Made by a program: the position numbers and the translations under genes. The notes beneath the pieces are model-generated. The model made no database searches. It was not told the origin of the DNA and was given only the letters and a program-made list of their open reading frames with translations. From Bacteroidota bacterium (lineage in GTDB: Bacteria > Chlamydiota > Chlamydiia > Chlamydiales > FEN-1388): a DNA stretch of 64,000 nucleotides. Location: contig JABDGV010000001.1 in the NCBI GenBank assembly GCA_013285825.1, forward strand, positions 1-64,000, read 5' to 3'. The stretch's first letter is position 1; each line of letters begins with the position of its first letter. Positions 27,320 to 34,185 of this stretch are shown here, piece after piece.

Positions 27320-27709
27320 ATGAAAACGCCGAATATAACGTATGTCCTTCTCTTCGTTAACAACCCTCAAGAAAGCGGAGCATTTTATAGCCGCCTTCTC
27401 AAACTTAAGCCGGTGGAAGAACATCCGACATTCGTACGGTTTCTTCTTCCCAATGGAGTCAATTTAGGACTCTGGTCGAAGCATACTGCTAGACCCCCTG
27501 TTACAGCTCCTGCTGGCGGATGTGAGATCTGCTTTACAGAATCAAGCGATGAACATGTCGATAAGCTCTACGCTGAATGGAAGAGCTCTGGCATACCCAT
27601 GGCATTAGACCCAATAGCCATGGATGGCATGAGCCGTACCTTTGTGGCGCTTGACCCTGATGGCCATCGCATTCGAGTGCTTTGCATTGATGAGGACGAA
27701 AATGGTTAA
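27320..27709 (+). CDS. Glyoxalase/bleomycin resistance family protein
   Basis: 129-residue vicinal oxygen chelate (VOC) fold protein made of two beta-alpha-beta-beta-beta modules. ITYVLLFVNNPQESGAFYSRLL starts the first module (19 residues shown in part), and FVALDPDGHRIRVL ends the second, as in glyoxalase-like and antibiotic-binding proteins. The metal ligands cannot be fixed from sequence alone. ATG at 27320 follows AGGAG at 27308-27312. It is first in an operon with an EVE protein and a MarR regulator, behind a palindromic operator, so expression is probably induced by a small molecule. Confidence 0.88.
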   Translation: MKTPNITYVLLFVNNPQESGAFYSRLLKLKPVEEHPTFVRFLLPNGVNLGLWSKHTARPPVTAPAGGCEICFTESSDEHVDKLYAEWKSSGIPMALDPIAMDGMSRTFVALDPDGHRIRVLCIDEDENG

Positions 27710-28133
27710 ATTTTGGATTGGCGTTGCAAGCCGTGAACATGTTCTTCGGGGTGTTGCAGGTGGTTTTTGCCAAGTGTGTCATGGTAAGGCCAGCCCATTG
27801 CACCAAATGCAAGAGGGAGACTGGATCGTCTACTACTCTCCAACTGCAAATTTTGGCGAAAAGGCCCCTTGTCAAAAGTTTACCGCTATCGGTCAGATAG
27901 CAACAGGCGAGCCTTATCAATTTCAGATGGCAGAGAATTTCATTCCTTGGAGACGAGATGTTGCCTTCGTACCTTCACGAGAGGCAGCGATTGTTCCGTT
28001 GCTTGATAAGCTCTCCTTCATTCAAGATAAACAGCGTTGGGGATATCCTTTTCGAAGAGGCTGTTTTCAGATTCCTCAAACAGATTTTGCTTTACTTGCT
28101 TCTTGTATGGGTGTCGAATATGGCTCAAGTTGA
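27702..28133 (+). CDS. EVE domain protein
   Basis: 143 residues, a single EVE domain of the PUA/YTH-like superfamily. Recognisable parts are VKFWIGVASREHVLRGV, the MQEGDWIVYYSP core and FTAIGQIATGEPYQF. EVE domains bind modified bases in nucleic acids, and many are linked to restriction or toxin systems; a role in this operon is unknown. The ATG at 27702 overlaps the glyoxalase stop by eight bases, and its own 3' end overlaps the MarR gene by 14 bases, which indicates coupled translation. Confidence 0.88.
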   Translation: MVKFWIGVASREHVLRGVAGGFCQVCHGKASPLHQMQEGDWIVYYSPTANFGEKAPCQKFTAIGQIATGEPYQFQMAENFIPWRRDVAFVPSREAAIVPLLDKLSFIQDKQRWGYPFRRGCFQIPQTDFALLASCMGVEYGSS

Positions 28134-28566
28134 TTTTTCACAAATAAGTGATCACACAGGTCCTGAAGCATCTCCCGGGTTTTTGCTCTGGCGCGCCAGC
28201 ACATTGTGGCGAAAAGCAATTGAAGCGGGACTCAAACCACTCAACCTTACCCATCCTCAGTTTGTGATTCTTGCAGCAACGGGTTGGCTGACAAAGGGTG
28301 GAGAAAAAGCAAGCCAGGTTGAAATTGGAAGGTTTGCAGGACTTGATCCCAATACAACATCCCAAATTTTACGAACGCTCGAGGGGAAAAAGCTTGTGAA
28401 GAGAGGTTTGTCAAAAGATGAAAGGAGCAAAAACCCTCTCCTTACTTCAACTGGCGCTGAAGTGTTATCTCGCGCCATGCCAACTGTAGAGCTTGTAGAT
28501 GCAGACTTCTTCAAAGCACTAAAAACGAACGAATTAAGAACCCTGCAAAAGCTTGCAGGGCTCTAA
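28120..28566 (+). CDS. MarR family transcriptional regulator
   Basis: 148 residues with a central winged helix: LTHPQFVILAATGWLT, ASQVEIGRFAGLDPNTTSQILRTLEGKKLV and the wing GLSKDERSKNPLLTSTG, flanked by dimerisation helices. MarR dimers bind palindromes and release DNA on binding phenolic or oxidising ligands. ATG at 28120 lies inside the EVE gene. Its likely target is the palindrome at 27266-27289 in the promoter of its own operon. Confidence 0.93.
   Translation: MAQVDFSQISDHTGPEASPGFLLWRASTLWRKAIEAGLKPLNLTHPQFVILAATGWLTKGGEKASQVEIGRFAGLDPNTTSQILRTLEGKKLVKRGLSKDERSKNPLLTSTGAEVLSRAMPTVELVDADFFKALKTNELRTLQKLAGL
28541..28560 (-). terminator. Hairpin downstream of the small exported protein pair
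   Basis: CCCTGCAA pairs exactly with TTGCAGGG around a four-base loop. Read leftwards it begins 20 bases after the stop of the 28581 gene and is followed by TTCTTAATT, so it may end the leftward transcript. It also lies in the last codons of the convergent MarR gene. Confidence 0.5.
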
Positions 28567-28580
28567 AATAATATAGAAAA

Positions 28581-28970
28581 TTACTTAATTTTCTTTGCTA
28601 CTTCAAATCCCTTTTGAGTGGCCTGATAAAGCACCCATGGACCTTTGAGTGTATCGCCCTGAATTTCGTACTCCTGTACGCCAAAAAACCCTGGGGTCTT
28701 TACTCGTAAGCCGCCAGCTAAGCCACTCTCACTAAAAACAAAAGCAAGAGTATTGCCTTTTCGAACCCCTGTTGCCGTATCAACTTCCGAAGTATTAGGA
28801 AAGACCCAAGTAGCGCTATAAATATCGCCATTTTGATCAATCGTAAGCGTGCCCGTATACTTGCCGGATACAGGATCATTACCAGATACATTGTATGTTC
28901 CAGTCACATGTGCGAAAATAGCGACGGGAAGAGCAAAAAACAGACTAAATAAAATTGAACGTAGTTTCAT
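28581..28970 (-). CDS. Small exported protein, paralog A
   Basis: 129 residues. A signal peptide (KLRSILFSLFFALPVAIFA) is followed by a roughly 110-residue beta-rich domain: GTYNVSGNDPVSGKYTGTL, IYSATWVFPN, LAFVFSE and LKGPWVLYQATQKGFE. It closely resembles the neighbour at 28996-29385, and more distantly 31666-32037, so the three are paralogs. The alternating polar/hydrophobic pattern suggests a lipocalin- or barrel-like fold. I do not recognise the family, and no catalytic residues are evident. GGATGAA precedes the ATG. Confidence 0.8.
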   Translation of the reverse strand: MKLRSILFSLFFALPVAIFAHVTGTYNVSGNDPVSGKYTGTLTIDQNGDIYSATWVFPNTSEVDTATGVRKGNTLAFVFSESGLAGGLRVKTPGFFGVQEYEIQGDTLKGPWVLYQATQKGFEVAKKIK

Positions 28971-28995
28971 TGGTTCATCCTAAATTTATAGAAAA

Positions 28996-29385
28996 TTACT
29001 TAATTTTCTTTGCTATTTCAAATCCCTTTTGAGTTGCCTGATAACGTACCCATGGACCTTTCAGGGTATTGTCCTCAATTTCATACTCTTGCACGCCAAA
29101 GGACAACCCACTCTTCTGCATTAAGCCAGCAACTAAACCACCCTCATTAAAAACAAGGGCAAGAGTATTTCCTCTTCTAACGCCTGTAGCCGTATCAACC
29201 TCTGAAGTGTTAGGAAAGATCCAAGTTGCGTTATAAATATCGCCATTTTGATCAATCGTAAGCGTGCCCGTATACTTGCCAGAGAGAGGATCATTACCGG
29301 ATACATTGTATGTTCCAGTAACATGTGCAAAAATTGCGACTGGAAGAGCAAAAAATAGACTAAATAAAATTGAACGTACTTTCAT
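28996..29385 (-). CDS. Small exported protein, paralog B
   Basis: 129 residues from the ATG at 29385 (an upstream start would place ten hydrophilic residues before the signal peptide). It is nearly identical to paralog A in the signal peptide and first 80 residues, and differs mainly around GGLVAGLMQKSGLSFGV. The flanking DNA upstream of both genes is also similar, which shows a recent tandem duplication of gene and promoter. Function unknown. Confidence 0.8.
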   Translation of the reverse strand: MKVRSILFSLFFALPVAIFAHVTGTYNVSGNDPLSGKYTGTLTIDQNGDIYNATWIFPNTSEVDTATGVRRGNTLALVFNEGGLVAGLMQKSGLSFGVQEYEIEDNTLKGPWVRYQATQKGFEIAKKIK

Positions 29386-29505
29386 TTGGTTTATCCTCAA
29401 TTTAAAAGTTACCACCCCTCTTGATCTACCTTCTTTTCAAATAATGTCAAGAGCCTCAAAATCAACAAAAAGATATACTTTTCCCACTATAGTTATAGGA
29501 CTTTA

Positions 29506-31128
29506 ATGCTTATGAAATACTCTATCCTAACGATTGCACTTTTCTTAAGCTCTCTCCTTTCAGGATTTGATATAAATCAACATGAAAGCCCTCAAAAACT
29601 CCTATCGAAGATGACTCTCCGTGAAAAAATTGGACAGCTCTGCATGGTCGCAGCTGTATCAAATGAAGAGCGCAACCAGGACTTAATTCAACGATGGGCT
29701 CGCTGGCAGCCCCTTTATCACCTCGAGAAAAGCTACATAGATGAGCTCATCAAAACCCACGCTATCGGCGGCATTATCTTCTTTGGCAGAAATACTTATC
29801 CCGAGGAGCAAATTGTCCTTACCAAACATTTTCAATCATTGAGCAACACACCGCTTCTCATAGGTCTTGATGCCGAATGCGGACTTGCCTCCCAATTAAA
29901 TAATGAAGCCGTTTTGCGATTTCCCTTTAACATGACTCTTGGCGCTGTTCGAAAGCCAGAGCTCATTTATAAAACAGCCTATGAAACAGGCAGAGAGCTT
30001 AAGTCTTTAGGGGTCCACATTAATTTTGCACCTGTTGTCGACGTCAATAACAACCCTAAAAATCCCGTAATTGGAATGCGCTCTTTTGGCTCGGACAAAG
30101 AACTTGTAGCTACACTTGGAATTGCTCAAATGCAAGGATTTCAAGATGCTGGAATTATTGCCTGTGCAAAGCACTTTCCAGGCCATGGAGATACCTCTAC
30201 AGACTCTCACGAGGCGCTGCCCATTATTTCTCACTCAAAAGAACACCTGGAAGAATTAGAACTCTATCCCTTTCAAAAACTTATCAATGCAGGAGTTGAG
30301 TCCGTCATGATCGCACATTTGGATGTGCCGGCCCTTGAAAAGGCAGCCAACACTCCTTCAACAATCTCTTATGCAATCGTGACTGAGCTTCTCAAGAAAA
30401 AAATGGGTTTTAATGGACTGATTTTCACAGATGCGCTTGGAATGAAAGCAATTGCAGATTGCTATGAGCCAGGTGAAGTTGAAGTAAAAGCCCTTCAAGC
30501 TGGTGCCGATATTTTATTATGCCCTCTGGATCCAGTTAAAGCAATTGACTCAATTGAACAAGCGGTTCACTCAGGAACCTTAAACGAAACCGACATCAAC
30601 AAAAAGGTGTTGAAAATACTCAAAGCAAAAGCGCGCGCTTTCCTACATACCAGAGAGCAAAGCTCTATCAATTTTAAATCAAAGCATGCTCTAGAACTGA
30701 AAAAAAAGCTCTACACACAAGCAATTACGACTGTCCAATCTACAGACGAGGCAGAAAAGAGAGATTTGACTGATATTGAGATGTATCAAAGCCCTGATTT
30801 AAAGCCCTTTGAAGAGAAGCTGCAAAGTTTAAGTATGCAGAAAAGCCCTGAGAGCCTAAAGCATGTCGTTATTGCGTTAACACATACTTTTCCATTCGAT
30901 GATGAAATAATCGTAGATACACTTAAAGACCATATTCAAGATCTCAAAAATGAAAGTGCTATAGTCACTGTGGTACTCTTTTGCACTCCATACCATATTC
31001 CCCTTGTTCAGGGAGCAGATAGAATCGTGGTAGCCTACGAAAACGACCCCGACGCACAAATTGCCGCTGCAGAGGTGCTGTGTGGGAAACGAAAGGCAAC
31101 CGGCGTACTACCTATTACGTTTAACTAG
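29506..31128 (+). CDS. Exported GH3 beta-N-acetylhexosaminidase (NagZ-like)
   Basis: 540 residues. A signal peptide (residues 1-19; MKYSILTIALFLSSLLSG from the second ATG at 29512) precedes a GH3 barrel. KHFPGHG (222-228) with DSH (233-235) is the histidine-based acid/base loop of NagZ-type enzymes, and FTDALGM holds the nucleophile D309. Residues after about 390 form an additional domain, as in longer bacterial GH3 hexosaminidases. It removes beta-linked N-acetylglucosamine from muropeptides, chitooligomers or glycoproteins. NagZ is normally cytoplasmic, so export points to extracellular or periplasmic substrates. Confidence 0.92.
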   Translation: MLMKYSILTIALFLSSLLSGFDINQHESPQKLLSKMTLREKIGQLCMVAAVSNEERNQDLIQRWARWQPLYHLEKSYIDELIKTHAIGGIIFFGRNTYPEEQIVLTKHFQSLSNTPLLIGLDAECGLASQLNNEAVLRFPFNMTLGAVRKPELIYKTAYETGRELKSLGVHINFAPVVDVNNNPKNPVIGMRSFGSDKELVATLGIAQMQGFQDAGIIACAKHFPGHGDTSTDSHEALPIISHSKEHLEELELYPFQKLINAGVESVMIAHLDVPALEKAANTPSTISYAIVTELLKKKMGFNGLIFTDALGMKAIADCYEPGEVEVKALQAGADILLCPLDPVKAIDSIEQAVHSGTLNETDINKKVLKILKAKARAFLHTREQSSINFKSKHALELKKKLYTQAITTVQSTDEAEKRDLTDIEMYQSPDLKPFEEKLQSLSMQKSPESLKHVVIALTHTFPFDDEIIVDTLKDHIQDLKNESAIVTVVLFCTPYHIPLVQGADRIVVAYENDPDAQIAAAEVLCGKRKATGVLPITFN

Positions 31129-31238
31129 TACGTACTGAATCTAGATTAATTAAAATATTCTGTTCGTTGTTTGAAATTCGACTCCCTTCTACAACTTGAA
31201 GCGTTGAAAAACATCAACTAACAAAAAGGTTCTCGTTT

Positions 31239-31604
31239 ATGAAAAAATTAATCCTTGTTCTTGCTAGCGCAATAATAACTCTTTGCCCATCCCTCTCTTT
31301 TGCAGATGCAGTACCAGGCTATGCTTGGCTCTACGATCAGTGTCAGTATGGTCCTGCTGATTGGAGCCATGTAACACGAATAGAAAATGGCATATCTTTA
31401 AAAAAGGCTGTCAAAATTGCAAATGCAGACGACAGTATTACCTACTTTGTCTATGTGAAGGGATTTCAGTTGGTTTTACAAGCAGCTGATGGCACAAATC
31501 GTGTATTTAACCAAGGCGATACCATCTTTTTTGCTGACCAAAACAATGATTCTTTCTGGATGGGATCAGCACAAGATCTCGCAGATACATATGTAAAACA
31601 ATAG
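31239..31604 (+). CDS. Small secreted protein of unknown function
   Basis: 121 residues. A clear signal peptide (MKKLILVLASAIITLCPSLSFA) and a small mature domain of about 99 residues: GYAWLYDQCQYGPADWSHV, ITYFVYVKGFQLVLQ and TIFFADQNNDSFW. No family recognised. It sits alone between the GH3 gene and the third small exported paralog, with a hairpin after it. Confidence 0.72.
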   Translation: MKKLILVLASAIITLCPSLSFADAVPGYAWLYDQCQYGPADWSHVTRIENGISLKKAVKIANADDSITYFVYVKGFQLVLQAADGTNRVFNQGDTIFFADQNNDSFWMGSAQDLADTYVKQ

Positions 31605-31623
31605 TTGATTACTCTTGTCCAAC

Positions 31624-31654
31624 ATGACCTGCATATTCTAAAAATGCAGGTCAT
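31624..31654. terminator. 11-bp perfect hairpin between convergent genes
   Basis: ATGACCTGCAT at 31624-31634 pairs exactly with 31644-31654 across a nine-base loop. It lies 20 bases after the stop of the 31239 gene and 12 bases after the stop of the convergent 31666 gene. No T-run follows in either direction, so terminator function is only likely from position. Confidence 0.5.
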
Positions 31655-31665
31655 CAAAAGTGCAG

Positions 31666-32037
31666 TTAACTGCCTATTTTAGTAAGCCTTTCGTACCCCT
31701 TTCTATTCTCACCAAACCGCACCCAAGGGCCGTGGAGAGTATCCCCTTCGATTTTATATTGCTGTGTGCCGTAATCAACCCCAAAATCTTCGTTAAAAAC
31801 AAAAGAAAGGGTGTCATCTTTACGCACAGCGGTGCCAAAAGCTGTTTCACCGCTTTCAAATAACCATTGGGCTGTATAGACCCCTCCATTTTGAGAAATG
31901 GCAATGGTTCCTGTGTAGTGCCCGCCAGGAGCAGGATCAGGATCAAATCCCTTAATCGTATAGGTACCAACTATGCCAGCAAATATACAGGTAGGTAAAA
32001 CAAAGAGCAGAGCAAATAAACTTGAACGCACTTTCAT
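31666..32037 (-). CDS. Small exported protein, paralog C
   Basis: 123 residues from the ATG at 32037, which has a strong GGAGGAG upstream. Signal peptide MKVRSSLFALLFVLPTCIFA. The mature part follows the same order as paralogs A and B (GTYTIKGFDP, GHYTGTIAISQNGGVYTAQW, LSFVFNEDFG, LHGPWVRF, KGYE) but is diverged, so it is an older copy of the same family. Function unknown. Confidence 0.8.
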   Translation of the reverse strand: MKVRSSLFALLFVLPTCIFAGIVGTYTIKGFDPDPAPGGHYTGTIAISQNGGVYTAQWLFESGETAFGTAVRKDDTLSFVFNEDFGVDYGTQQYKIEGDTLHGPWVRFGENRKGYERLTKIGS

Positions 32038-32096
32038 AACAACTCCTCCAAAGATCACTCTATCAATCTATTTTTTTGAATAAGTTGTCAATCTTT

Positions 32097-32603
32097 CTAC
32101 AATTTTGAGTTAAAAGTACCCAAGTCCTTGATGAAGAAGAGGTCGCATCCATCATGGCCCGTATTGCCCTGTTTGCTGCACTCTGTAAATCCAAGCTTTT
32201 TATATAGCTTTTGCGCCTGTGTCATCATTTTTGTTGTCTCAAGATAACAGTGCGAATAGCCGCGTTTTTTCGCTTGATCCAAACATGTACGCAAGACTAT
32301 TTCTCCGAGGCCGCAGCCACGTGCATCTTGACTCAAATACATTTTCTGCAATTCACATACCTTTTCAGTTGTACCTTTTAAAGGAGCAAATCCGCAGCCT
32401 CCATACAGCTTCTTCTCTCTCTTAACAACGAAATAGCCACTAGTTGGTTTTGTGTAGGTACTATACATATCGTTGAGCTCAGAATCCCCTGAGGCATATC
32501 CAGAACCGGTATACCCAAATTCTTTATCAAGAACGCCAAGGATAAGTGATTTGAGTTCACCGTTATCTTGGGGCTCTACAAGTTTTAATTCATATGCAGA
32601 CAT
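32097..32603 (-). CDS. GNAT family N-acetyltransferase
   Basis: 168 residues. The acetyl-CoA loop lies in MYLSQDARGCGLGEIVLRTCL, followed by the typical AKKRGYSHCYLETTKMM and AQKLYKKLGF C-terminal motif. The substrate is unknown. It is clearly related to the GNAT half of the MarR-GNAT protein just upstream (32613-33536), so one arose from the other by duplication. ATG at 32603 has an AAGGAG. The gap to the upstream gene is nine bases, so they form an operon. Confidence 0.9.
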   Translation of the reverse strand: MSAYELKLVEPQDNGELKSLILGVLDKEFGYTGSGYASGDSELNDMYSTYTKPTSGYFVVKREKKLYGGCGFAPLKGTTEKVCELQKMYLSQDARGCGLGEIVLRTCLDQAKKRGYSHCYLETTKMMTQAQKLYKKLGFTECSKQGNTGHDGCDLFFIKDLGTFNSKL

Positions 32604-32612
32604 ATTATCTCC

Positions 32613-33536
32613 TTATAATTTTTTTTCAAAAAAACAGGTGCATCCAAAATGGCCTGTCTGACCTTTTCTCTCTGCCAGAGGTTTGAAACCATGCTTGATA
32701 TACAGTTTATGCGCCTGTGACATGTTTTCAGAGGTTTCTAGATAGCAGAATGAATAGCCCATCTTTTTAGCCTCTGTTAAGCATTTCTCTATTAAAAGAT
32801 CACCCAAACCAAGTCCACGAGCATCTGCTGCCAAATACATCTTGCGCAGCTCGCAATATTTTCGTCCTGCCCCTTCAAGAGGTGCAATACCAGCTCCACC
32901 CGTTACTAAAGAGCCTTTTTTTACGACAAAATAGACACGGCCAGCTTGGTTATAAGATTCTGACATAGAATTAAGTTCTGCATCTGCAGAGGCAAAGCCG
33001 GGCTTATTGCACCCATAATCTTCAAGTATTGAGACAATCAATTTGGCTAATGACACATTATCTTGCGCTGAGATTGGTTGAAGTTGAAATTCCTTACGTA
33101 AACGTGCCTTCTTCAACCCCTTGGCATAATACTCCATTCCACGCAAAACGGTTTCTATCTCTTCTTTACTTAACGCTGTTAAAGCCTCTTGAACTTGTTC
33201 TTGAGCTGTTTTCTTGATAGAAGCCAGTTTATTTTTGCCTTTGTCTGTAAGCTGTAAAAACCGCCTCCTCTTGTCTCCCTCATCAAGTACGTACTCAATC
33301 AATTCCTTCTTTACTAAATTATTCACAAGGCGACTGGCAGTAGATTTATCCAAAAGCAGCATATGAGCGACTCCTCCAACATCAGGAAAGAGATGCGATT
33401 CAAGCTCAATCATTAAATGACGCTCAACTAATGTTATCCCCGACGTATTGTATTCATCCCCTAAAAGGCCCAACTCCCTCACTACCGTTCGAGAATTTTT
33501 TCTGAGTGATTCTACACTCTCTATTTCCGTATTCAT
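32613..33536 (-). CDS. MarR-GNAT fusion protein
   Basis: 307 residues. Residues about 1-150 are a MarR winged helix (TLVERHLMIELESHL, LLLDKSTASRLVNNLVKKEL, DEGDKRRRFLQLTDKGK). Residues about 153-305 are a GNAT domain with MYLAADARGLGLGDLLIEKCL and AHKLYIKHGFKPL. This two-domain arrangement is known in many bacteria; the regulator may sense acetyl-CoA or the acetylation substrate. The upstream intergenic region holds a candidate operator. Confidence 0.92.
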   Translation of the reverse strand: MNTEIESVESLRKNSRTVVRELGLLGDEYNTSGITLVERHLMIELESHLFPDVGGVAHMLLLDKSTASRLVNNLVKKELIEYVLDEGDKRRRFLQLTDKGKNKLASIKKTAQEQVQEALTALSKEEIETVLRGMEYYAKGLKKARLRKEFQLQPISAQDNVSLAKLIVSILEDYGCNKPGFASADAELNSMSESYNQAGRVYFVVKKGSLVTGGAGIAPLEGAGRKYCELRKMYLAADARGLGLGDLLIEKCLTEAKKMGYSFCYLETSENMSQAHKLYIKHGFKPLAERKGQTGHFGCTCFFEKKL

Positions 33537-33558
33537 ATTTGTAAACCACCTATTTGGT

Positions 33559-33602
33559 TGTTATATGCAACTATCATGCATTACTAGACACTTTTTTGTC
33601 AA
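33559..33602 (-). promoter_or_regulatory. Candidate promoter and operator of the MarR-GNAT gene
   Basis: Read leftwards, a consensus TTGACA (33602-33597) is followed about 19 bases on by CATGAT. TGCAT occurs twice, six bases apart, and GTTG/CAAC arms flank a short AT-rich core. This is a reasonable target for the MarR domain encoded just downstream, but the symmetry is weak. Confidence 0.35.
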
Positions 33603-33657
33603 CTTCTGATGAAATGAAGTTATAGGTTATATATTCTCAAATCATATGGTCGAAGCC

Positions 33658-34089
33658 ATGTCAAAATCGTACAAAATCAGCTATTCAGAACAGCCAACGC
33701 TTGAAGAAGAGAGTGTCCTTCTTGAAGGCATCAAACATGAGGCTGCAAAAGCAAAAGGGTTAACAGCAATCACGCCTTTTGCCTTTTTTATGAGAGATGA
33801 CCACAACACTATTGTTGCTGGCATTAAAGGAGCTAGCTATTACGGATGCCTCTACATCGACTCTCTTTGGGTTTCACCCAAATATCGCAATCGAGGATGG
33901 GGGTCGGAATTGGTCAGAAAATCTGAAAAGCTGGCACATGAAAGAAAATGCACCTTTATATCTCTTACAACCATGGATTGGGAAGCACTCCCCTTCTATC
34001 AAAAACTGGGATATCAGATCGAATATGTCCGAGAAGGCTATGAGAAAAGCTCAAAAATGTATGTTTTACGAAAAAATTTCGATTCTTAA
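33658..34089 (+). CDS. GNAT family N-acetyltransferase
   Basis: 143 residues from the ATG at 33658 (an ATG at 33646 adds four). YIDSLWVSPKYRNRGWGSELV contains the Q/RxxGxG/A acetyl-CoA loop (RNRGWG), followed by HERKCTFISLTTMDW and the typical ALPFYQKLGYQI end. The subgroup is like those annotated as acyl-CoA N-acyltransferases of unknown substrate. It is not closely similar to the two GNATs across the intergenic region. It is divergent from the MarR-GNAT gene and may share its regulation. Confidence 0.87.
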   Translation: MSKSYKISYSEQPTLEEESVLLEGIKHEAAKAKGLTAITPFAFFMRDDHNTIVAGIKGASYYGCLYIDSLWVSPKYRNRGWGSELVRKSEKLAHERKCTFISLTTMDWEALPFYQKLGYQIEYVREGYEKSSKMYVLRKNFDS

Positions 34090-34185
34090 TTGTCAAATCA
34101 AAGAACCTTTTGCAAAACTGCAAATTTGACAAGGATGGTTCTCGTTAGTACTATCGAGAATCACGGCTCATAGGATTCGATCGTA

